A program made the translations under genes and the position numbers. A model generated the notes under the pieces. The model saw nothing but the letters and a program-made list of their open reading frames with translations. It did no database searches and was not told where the DNA came from. DNA of 64,000 bases. Source: Atkinsonella hypoxylon. Its lineage: Eukaryota > Ascomycota > Sordariomycetes > Hypocreales > Clavicipitaceae. The stretch covers positions 32,504-96,503 of the forward strand of contig JFHB01000116.1 in the NCBI GenBank assembly GCA_000729835.1, given 5' to 3'. This document shows positions 37,301 to 50,675 of the stretch, piece by piece (positions within the stretch are counted from its first letter, which is position 1; every line of letters starts with the position of its first letter).

Positions 37301-39314
37301 AGCGTATTTGAACCACGACGTTGTCGTAGATGAGTAGCTACAGGGATTGATGACTGGCGGGAAATGAGCAAACTCGCTGTTACCTACCGGTGATCAAGGG
37401 GAAAAAAGTACGTGCAGTTGGGAATACGAAAATATAGGAAGAAGCGAGAGCAATTAGACTCAAGGTCTTGTCAGCCCCGATGTAGAGCTGAGGGATGACA
37501 GCGACGAGACTCTCTTAGCCGGCGCGGTGCAGCACGCTCCGACGATGCTAGCTAGCAGCACCATGTGTTTACAACATTTCCTTTGTAACATTGTATATCA
37601 GATGCATTTATCACGAGTGGTTCCGCCACCGTTGCGCAGGCGGCCGCCAAATGAGGATGGGAATGGCTAGACAAATTGCAAGACGCAGCGCATACACTCT
37701 CCCCGTGCCTGATGATGAAACGACGTGACGTTGACTCGGGATGATAAAAGAACTGTGCTAAGAGTGGTTGCAAGCGGTCGACCGAGCCTCTCCATGCCAT
37801 AAACAACAAGTTGTGCCGTCAACGAGGAGACCGGAGGCCATTGCAGTCTCAACGAAAGGTCTTTGCCAATTGCGGCGCACGACGTTGTACTGAAACGTCT
37901 TCGTCTTCTCAATGCCATACCCAGCCACAATACCCAAAACATTAGCACCCATGGAAGCTTTGCGCAGACCAAGTATGGCCCAGCGCGCAAACGAGCATTC
38001 ATTCCGCTCCGCCGCATCCGCCGTCGTTCAAGAGCCGTCGAAGTGCTCAAGGCAGCGTGGACTCAGCGCCGTTCGTTTAGCCAAGGAAAAGCGGGCTCAG
38101 GTCTGGTCTATTTTATGTACCCGTCCCAAAAAAAAAAAAAAAAGGTCCCAACCAGGTTGCGTAAACCCTCTATTATAGTGAAAAGGGAAATCCGTGTACC
38201 GTGGCTATACAATGCGCAGACTGCGTTTTCAAAGGAAGCCTCAATGGTGGCTCTATCGGCTGCCATCCACCTGGTTGAGGAGCAATCTCGGTGAGGGTAG
38301 GGTACGTAAGTTGTCTGGGGCAAGCAAGGTGCGTCTGAGAACTGCAGTTGATTCCCTGTGGATAAGGTTTTTTTTTTGTGAATTTATTTATTTATTTATT
38401 TATTTTTAAATCTATCGGGATCATAATGTGCTAGGTATTGCATTCTGTGGTCTGTGGTCCGTGCGGCGTAACATATGACTGGGTTAATAAGGAGACGGCG
38501 AAACCTTATGTGTGGATGGATATGTTTCTATGCACGACTGATGCGACGTAGGCTGTACATACATGCATGCATGCAGACCTTGAACGAACATAACACAACA
38601 AACACATCTCCCTCCACATCTCCCTGCCCACCCTCATCTACTCAATGGCCCCTTGCTCTTCGACACGACAACACACCAACCAGATCAATTCTGGCCAATA
38701 CGATACTACCGTCCCGTCCAATTCCTTTGCCGCCACCATCCCATTCGATGCCTTGCCTCCCGCTGCTCGCCAGCCACAACATCTACTACAGCCAATTTTG
38801 CCAAGGCTCCTTCCAGAATCCATCTTTCATCTTATTCGAGTCGGACAACCTGCCTGCCTGTTCCGATTGATGAGTCAAATTTGTTTTTGACATTCTAGCC
38901 ACGCAATTGTCCCGTACTGAAGTAGCCCTTGGGTCTCGCCAAGTAGCCTGACGCCACCATGCTCGCTGTCTCTGCTTCTCTTGCTGGCGTCATAGATTTG
39001 CTGATCAAGTTGAGCATAAGCCAGACTCGGAATGCACAGTGAGCTGTATACGCTCCGGCAACGCATACATATTCCGCATATTGGCTGACAACACCTAGCT
39101 AACTATCCTACTTCATCCCATGCCGAAGAATAAAACCTTGCGTGAGCGGAAACCAAGCAAATAGTGCACATTGCCACGAATTTAGAAAGTAGGGTATCAT
39201 ACGAAGATGAGACAAAATGACAAATATCATCGGCCGTACATGTGCATAACAGAGTCTAAGCCATTGCAATAGAAAAACGAGACCGGGGGAAAAGAGAAGC
39301 AGTGCGGAGGAACC

Positions 39315-39351
<37 letters not shown>

Positions 39352-39694
39352 GAAAATAGAATGCTTTCATCGCAAACGACAGTCCAAGTCTACTTTGCTT
39401 CCATGCTGGGCGCTTCGTCACTTGCATAAATCATGCCCGCCACGGGAGCACCCCCTCGCATGCTGCATTCCTGATAGCTAAATGAAAACCTTTTGAGCCA
39501 AAATTTTCAAATCCTTCTTAAATCTGAATCATGCTTGGGGGTGGGCAAAAGTCGTCTGCGGGTAAACAGTGCGCGCTTCCACCTCGTGATTGGATTGGTA
39601 TAGCAATTATCGCGCTCGCTTCAAGGTTGCATCGAGAATCAAGCCATACCTCTACCAGTCATCATGTTGAGTCCTGAGGGAGGACAACATGTTG
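37301..39694. other. intergenic, 2.4 kb
   Basis: No gene supported. A minus-strand open frame at 37758-37952 has protein-like composition but no start context or family. It contains poly(A) runs at 38127-38142 and 39315-39344, and TTTA units at 38388-38407. Promoter elements were not recognised. Confidence 0.4.
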
Positions 39695-41083
39695 TTAATT
39701 GAATGGCCTCCTTGCTGACCATATATGCCTAAGGATGCCCCGAATTAGCCTTGTCCTATACCATGCCGGAGGCCGTGGCAATTGTGACTTGCAATCTACT
39801 CACACGGTCAGGTAAGCACGATAGCGCAACATGCATATCTCTTCCTTAACCCTGTTACAAAGCCCTCGAACTTGCTCTTGCGTCATGTTCAGCCTTTCAA
39901 TCATGGGCATCAAGCTCATTGCCTCCAAGGCATGAGATACGGCCAGATTGAACCATCTTGCAATCTCTTTCTCCTTGCTCACTGAAGACCATGGACTCAG
40001 GTAGCATCTGATGGTCTGTTGTGTGATGTCGACGAAACCGGCCCTGTCCAAAGCTCGTCGAACCTCTGGTGGATTTACCCTGGCGTTTCGATTGAAACGA
40101 CTCAAGCTTTCGAGTAGAAGGTGAGACCACTCACGGAGTGCGGAATTCGGCGGCGCGTCGTGTCCTTCCCACCCCGGTTCCCAGTTGATTTCAACATGCT
40201 CAATATACCCAGTCCCTGGCAATAAGTGCCTGCTATTCGTCAGTTCCCGTACTTAAACTGTCTCCCACTGCTCGTACTCATAAATGGGAAACATAGCCTT
40301 ACTCAAAGCATTTGCGGTACACGTGTGCCCACATGTCAGTCTGGATACTGCCGTAAAGCATCCGCAAGTGTACCAAGTCGCAATCTTTCATCAAGACTTC
40401 CCATGACCTTTCCTCAATATCAAATTGATATGTAGTCATACCCACAGGGATGCTATTTCTCATTTAGCTCAAGTCCACTGGTACACAGGAGGAAGAATTT
40501 GCCATACCGGGCCGGCTGAGTTTTATGCAGATCCACAGCCATAATCTGCGGCGGCACAGCAGTTCTGATTCAAGGTAAGCATATTTCGAGATGATGGTAT
40601 GGATAATAAGTGAGCCGTACCTTTCTGCCACAGTGATGGCCCAAATCGAAGAGCCGGTGCCGAGATCCAGTACTCGAAGCGGTCTGTGTTCGTTGAGATC
40701 GAACGGTGCGACAAAGAGGGCCTCATCCCTAGCCACAAGGAAGAATTTGTGGAAAATATCCAATCTGTTAATTTCCTCCTGATAGTTCGTCTTCAAGTCA
40801 GAAATTGAAAACGGTTATGTCGCGTCGTGCTCTTAGGGGGAAAGGCCTTACCATATCAATAGGGAAGAGATATTTTCCTGGTTTAAAGGCCCCATAGAAT
40901 CGATTATAAGCCCAGAATCCATGAACAGGTTGCACAGCCCCCGATTCCCTCCTATTTCATTGAGTTAGTCGAATGAGAATAAATCATGACCATTCAATGT
41001 GCATTGAGACGCAAAGCGGCGACTTACATGTTTTGAGATATGCCGAAACGTGTTGAGGCAAGACGACTAGACAGCAACGGGGT
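39695..41083 (-). CDS. LaeA-like SAM-dependent methyltransferase (5' end unresolved)
   Basis: Seven exons on minus: 41028-41083, 40852-40951, 40621-40790, 40508-40564, 40303-40452, 39804-40229 and 39695-39728. They give at least 330 residues in one frame. The fold is the class I methyltransferase of fungal LaeA-like proteins: GKYLFPID, LDIFHKFFLVA, motif I VLDLGTGSSIWAI, then IMAVDLHKTQPAR, DLVHLRMLYGS, PGTGYIEHVEI and the terminal HIWSARRPFN. LaeA relatives regulate or act in secondary metabolism, but many copies are of unknown substrate. Motif I normally reads LGTGTGIW; here the third glycine is Ser (GTGSS), which could weaken SAM binding. No polyketide or peptide synthetase gene is nearby. 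Exon 41028-41083 opens after GTTAG with no ATG, so at least one 5' exon is missing from this model. Confidence 0.82.
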
Positions 41084-42734
41084 CTAACATGAAATAGAGA
41101 GAAAGCAGACAGCCGATATGGAGTGTATCCTGTCTTTCGGTCCTTGTTAGTTGGGGCAAGAAATAAATTCCTATCGCTGACATATTTGGCAAAAGTCAAA
41201 ATGATGAAGATTGATGCAAAGGGAAATGATATAATGACATGTCTAGCGTCATTGTCTCATATGAATAGAGTAGAAACTCAGCTTGCATGCTCAAGCTAAG
41301 CTTGGAATATTCACATCCTTGGCGATACGGAGAGACAAAGACAAAGACGTGTCGTGAAGAGTGTAAACCAAACCGCTGAGACGTCGATTGGAGTGGGTTG
41401 AGGAAAGGGAGAGCGAGTGGGCCTGGAGTCCTTCTCCAGGAGATCAATTAATTGGTGTCTACCTGATCAGTTACAGCCTCGGGTGACGTGTACTTGATCC
41501 AGATTTCGAAAATGCCTCAGCCTCATTAAGCTTGGAGAGCAGATAGATGTGATACACTGCAACAGGGATACAGTCATCAAGAAAAGTAGGTTTGTGAAAG
41601 CGGAAAAACGAGGCGCAGTGCTGATATTTGACTGAAAATTTGTAACTCACATAAGAGTTCTTTATCTGAAATACAGTTGTTGCTGTCGTTCAGATCGAGT
41701 AAAGAAGCTTTTAATTGCTGCGACCCAGTAAGACAGTTGTAACCTGTGCAGCCTCCTGGGAGCAAGTTAACTGCAAAGAGTTCTGACTGTTCTTTGACCA
41801 GGCCCCCAAAGCTATAACACCAGAAAACTTCGTTTCACCAGGTGATTTTTGAAACACTTACGTACAAGTCGAACTGAAGTCTCTTATTTGAAAATTTGAA
41901 GTCGGCGCTGTTACGGGGGGCAGACAGTGTAATTGTTGCCAAGGAGCTGCAACTGAAAGATGCAAGACTGAATTTCCAAAGATTTCCTCAATGCAATTGT
42001 CGACAAATTTCCAAATTGAGCAACAAAAAAAAGCCCACTCAATGTGGTAAAATAATGACAATAAAGAGAGAGGAATAATCAGGTTTGATGTTGTTGGAAG
42101 TACCAAAATTGCAATGCGTGTCTTGGACGTGAGCGGAAACCGCGTGGGAGTTATTGAAAGCGATGGTTGCTTGGCAGTGGAGAAAGAGAGACGAAAAGAT
42201 CAGAGGGATGTCGTGTCTCGGTATTTCTTATATTCGCAATAGTTGAAAGATGCTCTTCGAAGAGCAAAGAGAGGTATGCACAAGAGGTGTGGTACATTTT
42301 TTTTTTCGGTCGATGTGTGCGTTCTTGACGCATGTCCCGGCCTGGTAAAGCGACGCGAGGTTGCAAATTGGACGACCACTAAGACCTGTGCTGATGCCGG
42401 CGCCAGCCAGGCGCGCAGGACTGCACTGCACTGGGCGTGCGAGCGACCGACCGACCGACCGGACCTAGCGTACAGTGGGTGAATGTGTGCGGACAACGGG
42501 CGCCACAATGGGCGACAACAGAGAAGCTAGATGAGTCGAAACCCCGGGCCGTGGGGAGTGAATCCACCAGAGAGGTGGTGTAGGGGAGTACGACAGCGAG
42601 CAGTGCCATTAACAACGGTGGAAGGTACGGGGCTTCCATGGGGGCCCAAGGCCCAAAGGCCAGGGCTACCTCTCCAAGACTGAGTCTGCCTCTGCCTCTG
42701 GTCTCTGCGTCTCTGCCTTTGATACCCACGCCGT

Positions 42735-42735
<1 letters not shown>

Positions 42736-42766
<31 letters not shown>
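42736..42766. repeat. AAT trinucleotide microsatellite
   Basis: About ten AAT/TAA units, intergenic. Confidence 0.9.
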
Positions 42767-42768
<2 letters not shown>

Positions 42769-43767
42769 CACGCCAGCAACTGGCGTGCGGATCGAGCAGC
42801 CCAGTTCGTTGGGGGCGACAAAGCGTCCTGGCTAGGGGTCGGCCGAAAAGAGGCCTTCTTGCTGCGGTGTGATTGCGGTTGTGGTGTTCTCTCTGGCGTG
42901 TGATGGCATGCCATGCCATGCCGCGGCGTGATTTGGCTCAATGTTGAAGATCTGGTCAGAACGGCCTGCGGGCTGATCCAAGCTGGCACCTTCTCTGCTT
43001 CCGTTCGATTCCGAAGACGTGCATGCGCAGTATTGAGGTACAAGACCAGTTTGTGCGCAGTTTGTGGAAGTAGGGCGAAACCCGAGGCCTCGTTCGACGA
43101 GTTGGAGCCAGAACAACAAGCCACAGACCGAACGAGCTTGTGGCAAGACAAGAGGGCTCACGAACAGAAGCAACGGCAAAGGTCCGACGGTCAATTGACA
43201 ACAATTTTGGTAGACTGGAGCAGCGTTCCAGAGCTAGTAGTGATCTTAGGGCGAGGCTATAGCGACGGCAAGACACGGTAATAGAGAGACCGGAAGGTCT
43301 GAAGAAAGGTTGAAACAAAGGTCTGGTCGGAAGGTCGGACGTTCTGGCTTGTCAAGCCCAGACTAGCCAGAGGGGAAGGATCGATCAGTGAACGGGCCAA
43401 AGAAGCTGCGATCCATTCAGATATCGACCACACCCTCGCTCGAGGCAAGCTAACGTGGCCTGGCGACCTTTGGGCGGTAACGAATATTGCATTGCACGCA
43501 GGCATTGCACGCAGGCATCGCACGCAGGCATCGCACGCAGGCATCGCACGTTGGGGCATCATGGCCTTCATGTTGGCCAACGATGATGACCTTTGTGGCC
43601 GTGACAGCGACCAGCGCTGAAGTACGTGCAGAAAGCTTGTATGTAACCAACAGCCAAAGCTCCATGGAACCCCAGACGGTAATCTCTTTCATTGCCCATG
43701 CATGCATGTCCTTGTGCTGATCCACCTCGGTCCTAGGCGTCGGTGTCTGTGTTTGCCTCTTCAATCC

Positions 43768-43768
<1 letters not shown>

Positions 43769-43819
<51 letters not shown>

Positions 43820-43845
43820 AGCCCGAGCCCGAGCCCGAGCCCGAG
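43769..43845. repeat. GCGTCT and GCCCGA hexanucleotide array
   Basis: Seven or more GCGTCT units run directly into four GCCCGA units. It yields Ser-Ala and Glu-Pro type low-complexity frames on plus, but there is no gene around it. Confidence 0.9.
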
Positions 43846-44356
43846 CTCCTCCGTAGTCCGACCTCTCTGTCTTTGCACACGCTGCTTCATCACACTATTG
43901 CGAGGTGTCCGCGTATCCCTCTGCGTGTGGTAAGGCGACAACGAGGTCGCAGATCGCGGGCTCCACTTGCACACAACACAACACACAGGAGTTATTGTAA
44001 GTTACGCAATGAGCGCCCTATACGGAATAGTTAGCCTACGACTATCGCCCACCACGTTGTAGCCTCAAGTATTTATAGTGGTACTTTTATTGTGTGGGAT
44101 ATTCGAACGGGAATAGTACTGTTTTCCGCACGTTATTCGATTGGCCAAGAAGCTCTAGGTACCTAGGTAGGCCGTTTGTGTCCTCATTGTCGCCTTACCA
44201 CACTGAAAGGGATGCAGTCCTGTGTCACAAGTTCGTGCACACGACAACTCGACTATCATTGTTCGCTGCGCCACGCATTTCCTTGTCTAGGATCCTGACA
44301 TTGCCTTTAACCTCATTCGGCTTTATGACGCTGCCTACCTGGTCTTGCCCCGGCCC

Positions 44357-44381
44357 AAGTCCAAGTCCAAGTCCAAGTCCA
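44357..44381. repeat. CCAAGT tandem repeat
   Basis: Four copies of CCAAGT, ending CCATGT. Intergenic. Confidence 0.8.
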
Positions 44382-47300
44382 TGTTCGGGACTGAAGCTTC
44401 TCCTGTGACTGATACAACACATCTCGTGCGTGTATGTGCGTACAACGCACTTGCCCTTCGTTCGGGTGTGCGAATGCGTCTGAATCTGTCTATCTAGCAC
44501 TTGTGCCGCGAAGTCTCGACTCGCAGCTACAAGCAGCTACGATGGCGATTCGAGTAGCCCCGGCCTGTACGGAGTAACGCCGAGCCTAATTCTCATTCGT
44601 TCCCATTCTGCTGGCAAATCTCGTTACGAATTAGCAACCTTTGAACAACTGCCATCGCGATATTGAGCATACCACCTACACCACCTACCTATCTACCTAT
44701 GTAGGTAGATCGACTACATTTGCTTATACACAACGAAAAGTCCATATGTCTGCCAAACAACAAACAACGGCAGGACAACCTTGATCTCCCAGTATCCCTG
44801 CTAGTGAGAAGGGAAAAGCAAGCCATCCTCGCTTGCCCGCTTTCCCGCCCGTCCGCCTAGTCATGGGTCATGGGTTGACCAGCCCTGTTCTCGCCCCCTG
44901 GCCCGTCGTTTGACCCAAAGCACACTCCCAACGATAGTTACTGTGTTCACGCTCTGCCACTCCACCACCACCATTTTATTTCATTTTCGTCCACATTTCT
45001 ATCAGAGATGGCACACCGTGACACCGTTGTCATCACAGCCTCGCCCAGATAAAAATGACGTTCAAGGTACAGAGAGGTAGGCCCACCAGAAGGCCAATTT
45101 GCACTTTAGCTCGTGACTTGCTCATTCAAACCCCAGTCCTTTTGTTTCAGCACATTCTGTGCACCGGCTCTGGCGGTTACATGAATAACAAATACCTAGA
45201 AATCAAATTCGTCGAGTAGACATCGAAAGCGGAGATTGGTCCATCTGCAAGTGACGTAGAGTGTGACTACATTGAATGGGCAGCCATAACTGAATATATA
45301 TTTCATCGCGCATGGCTCAAAAACGATTTCCACAATATTTTTTGTTCATGATGATATAAACAACATTTGTTTTTTGATTTTTGATTTTTTTTTTAATTTT
45401 CTTCATTGTGTCGTTCTCCATGTCTAGCTGAGCTGTGCGCCACCTTTAATAGGCTTAACGGAGGTACTAACCTCTCTTGGGCACGAAACTGAGGACTCCG
45501 CCTGCTGTGGGGACGAGGGTAGATGGAGGCCCTGCAAGAACGAAACGTTTTTTTTTTTCTTGGCCTTGTTTCGGTGAAGCGCCCAGAATCGTCTTCTTAC
45601 AGAAGCCCTTTAACTAGTGTGCAATAGGGGAATCTAAAGAGGGGATCTAGGGGGAGAATTGCAGGAGGTACCTCTGCAGAGAAGTTGTATGTAGAGGTGC
45701 CTCTTCCGCTTTGGGTTTAGTACCTAGCTACTACTTACCTACACCCACTGTAGGCATCTGATACATGCTAATTACTGCCGACATGCAGCTTTATGCATTT
45801 CTATGTGTTACTTGACCTGCAAAGAAGCTCCTTTCATGTCCTTTCAAATTCTCCGTCGACAAACTCAGAATTCTCCACACTGCAGATGTGAACGTAGAGA
45901 ATGCTCTTTTGAATACATCCTGGCTACACTTCACAGTTGTGCCACCTAGCGAACACAGAGTCGTGTCCCTCTATCCTGGGATGCAGGTGCATTTGACCTT
46001 TGTGAAGTGCACACCGAGTACAGGTACGGCATTCGCGCCTGCATCTGCACCACTCCTGTCAGGAACGCTTAATGCAGGAAGGAGCTTCCCTGCTCCTGCC
46101 CTGTACACGCATAACAGATTGCGCTTCATTCACTCCCCTCCTCTCAATCTACCGGATCCACGATTTTTACCGTTGCTAGATCGACTGCGTTAAGATGACA
46201 ATTCACAGTCGGCGACAATGGAAAACCCACAATTCCACCTACTAAATAAAGCCTTGACGCGAAGGGGCCGACGAGGAGCATATCAACCCAAACGACGGGC
46301 TCTGGGTGCCAGAAAGTGGCCAGCCTATTTGCAAATGGCCATTTCTTCCAGCCTAATGACACAACTGAAGAAACATCTAAGCCAGCTGACCACACTTGAG
46401 ATTGTTAGTCTACCGGCGGCAGATAGGTCGAATGCAGCGAGGCCAATCGCTGTGCTTCTTGTTTCTAGGCTCAAAACCGGGCGATCCGCCGATCATTTTA
46501 ACCGGTATCATGTGAGCCCGTGGCGTGTTTTGCCCTGGGAATTTTTTTACATCGGCCGGTGGCAGGGCTCACATGGGCGCCATTGACTGGTGGAGATGGC
46601 TTGTGACCAGTTAAACAGCCCATACAGAGCATGACAGCTCCGGATTTGGGTCAGAACCACTTGGACCTGAGATGAGCTGGAATTCCCGTGTTAGAAGCAC
46701 ATGGGTAACGAGCATTTCCATGTTATCATTAAAGTCAATGTGGGGAATGGAGGCAGAATCACCATTTCGAGTACAAGTTCCCTCTTCGTGTGAAGAGCCG
46801 GTGAAGTGGAGCTCGATGGACTTACTGCCATACCAGTGGCCACCGAATAGAATTTCATGGCGTCTCTACATGCACAGAGCGCATAGGGGGGGGAGCTGCC
46901 ACTGGCTTATTGCGTGTCTCATCTGCTATCCTGTCAAGGCTCGTCATTAGCAATCTCTATCGCATTGCCACAGTATGATTCTTCTTCATTGTTACGAATG
47001 GATAACTTCCTGGTGACCTGGAATCAAAAATTGGTGGTCCGCATTCGGCATTGTCACCTCAATGTTCTCATACGAAGACAGACGCTGGCCAGAACATGCT
47101 AATAATGAGAGCGTGTGGCAACCCAGATCTTGCAATCTCTCGCCCCACCACAAGGCAGAGAGCCGACCACAGAGAGTTGGGCTTGCGAGGTACTGCGAAG
47201 ATTCGAAGCAAGTTACTTTGAGGGTTTCAACGTCAACAGTTACTCTATGCTGACCAGAAAGATTGAAATCGAGATGGGATTTGATATAAGATGTGGTGTT

Positions 47301-50300
47301 TGCCTGAGTCACTCTTCCATACACAAAATCGCAAGCTCTGACAAGAAAGGCGGGCAAGCTACTCCTGCTTTAACCGGCTTCACATTTCCAAATTGTCGTC
47401 GGCGAATTTTTAATTTCTTCTATCCTGCTCTTTCCCCCTGTGAACTGCTATGCCTCTACAAGCCTTCAATGATAACTTACGCATGTGGGGGTCAATTTAA
47501 TCCGACCTTCAGCACCAACAATGGAGTGGGCAGCGAGGGTCGGATGAAATTGAATACCCTTTGGTAAGTACCAACACGATGATCTCAGCTTCTACATGTA
47601 ATGCCTTCTCAAAAGTCACGTAAGATCTGTACTTGTATCAAAGGGTCAGTGCAGGCAAGCAACGACATAAGAACTATTCAACTGGGAAAAAGGACTGATC
47701 CATATGTGGCTGCAGGCATTACGATTGCATGAGCCAAACAGCTGATTTGGCAATACTAGTTGGTGGTCAAGGTGTTTGACCCTACAGATGCACCCTGGTC
47801 TGTACTTTCACCCTTGAAAACTACAACTATGTCAATACATACCTGGCAGTCACCAAGGGCTGGTGTAGCTGAGCTGTCAGCCCTTCCAAAGCTCCTTGTT
47901 GGTCGTCTTGAGTCATTGAGCTTATTCGTTAGCCTGCGGACATCACCAATCGCCGGGACTGATGGCGGGCTGTCAAAATTGATGTCGTTGCGATCGTCGT
48001 CGGACCGCTCAACGATTTTCTTACAGTTTAAAGAGGAGAAAGAGGCCGACCTCTTCATATCCAAAGCACCATTTCCCCAGTCGCCATGTGACTCAAACTT
48101 ACCTTCACCTTTGCGCCTCATATCTTCTATGCAAGAGACCCCAGCCTGGCCAACCATGGGCGTTTCTCGACGCCGCCATCGGCTTTATTCACTGCAACGC
48201 AGAATCATGGTTTAATGGGAAGTCACGTTTGTTTTTGGTCTGTAGCCAAAGGCATGTTGCCAGGGGCAGTCGCAACTTCACCGGAACCTCAAGCAGCAAT
48301 TTCTCAAGTCAAGTATTTCCCCACTTTTTGCTCACGCTTGAAAGGCTCCAGCACGCCGTTTGCCCTCACAGGATGTCACAGGCCTGTTCTGTAATCCGTG
48401 CATATGTGATCCTCAGTCATTAGTTGTTTGCCTAAAGTCACTCGTCGGCACAATCGCATTCGTCACGAAACGTCAAACAATTCTTGCCTGGCCCAGGGCA
48501 TTGTTCATACGGAATAGTGAGCCAGCAGTCTGTCTTTGTCCGCCATGAGAGAGCCAACTACGCCGAACATCGCAACGACTGCCCTTCTTTCCGCCTCCGC
48601 ATCACTTCTTGTCAGTTATGAGTCTTATGACTTTCGCGGTGGGCTGCAGTCAGACAGAACAATCCTGACCAAGTCAATGTAGGGTTCCAACAAAAGGCCT
48701 TGCGCATTGCTGTCTACTTATTTGCTGTTTCCCGTGCCCAAGGAAGGGAACGACCAGACCGTCATGCTTCATGCTAGGGTTTCTCATCGATAACCATCCG
48801 CAATTATGCAGACATGGACTAGTTCCATCATGATTTATCCTGTTTCGACTCAGTCTTGGCAAATCGGAATGGAGAACAGTCCTTTTATCCGCTTTTTCTA
48901 AGCTCGGATAAAGTTTAGTCGAGATGTCAATGACCGGCCACAAGACGTGTCTTCTCTGATCTGGCCGACATGCGGCAAGCGAATGCTGAAGATTGTTCCA
49001 CAAAGTACGAGTCACCACCAGTATAGACACAGACTAGGTAGGCTACTTGCAGGTAGTCTGATGGGATGCAACCCAACTACGACCCAGCCGCCTATTAAGA
49101 CGATCATGGCGCAAAGTGACGGAACGCAGGGCCCTGACGAACCCTCTAGTCAGGTCCCATCCGTTCGGTTGAGGCAGCAGGGGTTGGATGGGGTCTTTCA
49201 TCGAGCAACATGGGTGTATGTACCAGCACTTAGTGGGATTGACCCGAGGTGTCGATGGGAGCGCTTTTAAGGCTCGGCTCGGCCTCTTTGGCCGGTGGAG
49301 AGTAGAGTCGCATAGATGGTCACCCAGCTGAGTATTGAAGAATGGATTCTATTTAGAAATTACTACGAGCACCACCACCATTGGCGCGGGGCTGGGGTGC
49401 GATCATGCGAATTTACCAACTATTACCTCAACGACCAATACGGCACCGGTGCGAGGGTAGGAAGGCCTATCTGCCTGTCCAATGTTGCGCCCAGGATGAA
49501 CAGTTGACTTCTGAGCTATGACCGACAAGAGGGGCTAAAACATGAGGTCCTACAGACCAGATCCGCTGATAATTGCCACACGCTTACCCGCTAATGTCTA
49601 TACATACCCGCCCATCGAACAGCGGGGATGACCAAACAAACAAACGGGATTCGTTGGTCATTGGATTTTCTTCAGCCTGATGGGCTGGGCAACGACACTG
49701 CAAATGAACAACCTCTGGAAACTGGTTGACAGTCGGTAACTAAAGTTGGGTCAGAAACTCTCGAGGCCCGGTATTAGCGAAAGAGCAAAAAGCAAAAAGC
49801 AAAATTGATTCACCGGTCGATTTTGCACGTGGACATGTCTGCAATTATCCGTACGTTCTCGGGGTGAAAGGCTGATTGATCATGTCTTGACCACGGCGCT
49901 AGATGTGTACACGATCCGATCGACAGCTTGGGGCCATCAGCGCACTGAACACGTACTCGATCGTCAGAAGGCGTGAAGAGATACTAAGAAAACGTGTGCA
50001 ATTTAGATTTTCGGAACTTGGGCTACCTCTTGCACAGAGAAAGATACGTCGTGAGATGGAAAATGATACACCACAGGCCCAGGATCTGAATCTACGCAGC
50101 CATTGGAGAATCGACTGGTTGCCTGGAGGACAAGGACAAGGGCATGGACCAGGTTTATTCAATTCTGCCAGGGTACTGGACCCCACACCATTTCTTGCGG
50201 TGGCATGCATGAGGAAGAAGTCTGGGGGAGGCGTGGGTTGCAAGGCAGAAGAATGCGAGTACGCCTTAGGAGGATTGCGCGAAAACGTACATGTACGGAT

Positions 50301-50659
50301 ACGTACATGTACAGCAACATGTCTAGCTACTTCGCACGCACAAGAGCAAGACTGCCTTTGTTGAGCAGCTCACATCGGCAAATCGTCAAGTAGAAAGTCA
50401 CTTCAGGTTGTGCGTTGAAACAGAAATACGCTTACCAGCATTGTCAATCAAGGGGCGTAGTCTGAGATGACGGATTTTAGCGGAGCAGACTCTGAGCTTG
50501 AACACCAAGAACACAGAAAAAAAAACAGAGCGCACTTGCCGACGGAGGCTAAGATGTCTTTGGCCAGAGTCAACGCAATGACGAGAAGATATAAAGCATG
50601 ATAGCAAGTTTCGGACAACAAAGGTCTGCTTTCTTCCTGCAGATCGTGATGAAGGCATG

Positions 50660-50675
50660 AAGTACCTAGGTACTT
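50660..50675. promoter_or_regulatory. perfect 16-bp palindrome AAGTACCTAGGTACTT
   Basis: The site equals its own reverse complement and is the cleanest member of a CCTAGG-centred motif family that recurs in the intergenic parts of this window. Its function is unknown. Confidence 0.4.

Noticed and set aside
37758..37952. Minus-strand frame with protein-like text (MGANVLGIVAGYGIEK)
   Set aside because: Composition is plausible, but the frame is short, an in-frame stop lies just upstream, no exon partner was found and no family was recognised.
39695..41083. Secondary-metabolite gene cluster around the LaeA-like gene
   Set aside because: No polyketide synthase, peptide synthetase, terpene cyclase, P450 or transporter gene was recognised within the flanking DNA of this window.
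42666..43151. 161-codon open frame with a run of isoleucines
   Set aside because: The Ile run is just the AAT microsatellite; the rest is low complexity and no splice or start context supports a gene.
43450..43986. 178-codon frame with arginine and leucine-glycine runs
   Set aside because: Produced by translating the GCGTCT/GCCCGA repeat array; not a gene.
46218..46586. 122-codon plus-strand frame
   Set aside because: No domain, no leader-like context, and overlapping frames of similar length exist on the other strand.
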